NCBI GenBank assembly: GCA_031284645.1
Contig: JAITXS010000003.1
Location: 1 to 22,610 of the forward strand
Source: Spirochaetaceae bacterium
GTDB lineage: Bacteria > Spirochaetota > Spirochaetia > Treponematales > Breznakiellaceae
DNA length: 22,610 nt
Reading direction: 5' to 3'
Every line of letters starts with the position of its first letter. Position 1 is the first letter of the stretch. Positions 22,462-22,610 of this stretch are shown here, in pieces. The translations under genes were made by a program, and so were the position numbers. The notes below the pieces were generated by a model. That model saw only the letters and a list, made by a program, of their open reading frames with translations. It ran no database searches and was not told the DNA's origin.

Positions 22462-22610
22462 ATGTATAATAAAAATAAGCAACGAATATCTAATATTGAA
22501 CTATTACGTATCTTCTCAATGTTATTTATTGTAATATATCATTTTTGTATACATGCAATAGATACGAATTCTCCTTATTATCCACAAGTGGTTAAGGGTA
22601 TCGAAGTTAT
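22462..22610 (+). CDS. Acyltransferase family 3 protein, N-terminal fragment (3' end outside window)
   Basis: The ATG at 22462 has an AAAAGGGG ribosome site about 6-7 bases upstream, and the frame is open to the window end (49 codons). The N-terminus reads SNIELLRIFSMLFIVIYHF, the hallmark start of membrane acyltransferase-3 (OafA/WecH/WcjG-type) proteins that O-acetylate surface polysaccharides; the His at the end of the first helix is the conserved catalytic-site His. Then comes a polar loop with TNSPYYPQVVKGIEV. Base use is markedly AT-rich compared with recJ and lon, with many ATA, TTA and TAT codons, suggesting recent acquisition. It lies immediately after a dead transposase and may begin a polysaccharide-modification island beyond the window. 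Confidence 0.82.
   Translation, partial: MYNKNKQRISNIELLRIFSMLFIVIYHFCIHAIDTNSPYYPQVVKGIEV

Noticed and set aside
1..22610. tRNA, rRNA or known riboswitch
   Set aside because: I looked for cloverleaf-like and rRNA-like stretches in the intergenic gaps by eye and saw none; a covariance-model scan was not possible.

Overview
The window looks like a piece of a spirochaete chromosome, most likely from the Treponema lineage. Several clues support this. It has a stand-alone divergent FliG paralogue beside exported-protein genes, many lipoproteins with the relaxed spirochaetal lipobox, a divergent Aat-like enzyme and moderate G+C. The host assignment is inferred from gene content only; no rRNA or tRNA gene is visible.

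Layout. (a) 1-1240: C-terminal part of an [FeFe] hydrogenase with all three H-cluster motifs, then two consecutive hairpins. (b) 1296-6870, plus strand: a CDP-alcohol phosphatidyltransferase, then an envelope cluster made of an LpoB-like lipoprotein, two LPP20-type lipoproteins, an unlisted 52-residue lipoprotein and a larger secreted LPP20-type protein, followed 23 bases later by a FliG-like gene. (c) 11587-6995, minus strand: a tight four-gene run of DUF2804 protein, a 676-residue unknown, an Aat-like transferase and a lipoprotein. (d) 11708-13650, plus strand: Nif3-like protein, a small secreted orphan behind a clear sigma70-type promoter, and a small SH3b-like protein. (e) 13658-16626: a G/C-rich repeat cluster, lon, and a second copy of the same kind of repeat. 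(f) 16631-21710: a lipoprotein (minus), a possibly frameshifted membrane protein (plus), then an M23 peptidase lipoprotein and recJ (minus). (g) 21768-22610: short tandem repeats, a decayed DDE transposase, and the start of an AT-rich acyltransferase-3 gene cut by the window edge.

How the genes may work together. The most coherent unit is 1956-6870. An LpoB-fold lipoprotein, LPP20-domain lipoproteins and a secreted LPP20 protein with an extra C-terminal domain recall the FlgO/FlgP/FlgT outer-membrane flagellar proteins of Vibrio, and here they lead straight into a FliG paralogue. That functional link is a hypothesis. The other groups are mostly proteostasis and DNA repair genes (lon, recJ, Aat-like) mixed with lineage-specific lipoproteins, and the right end is a site of mobile-element decay next to probably acquired DNA.
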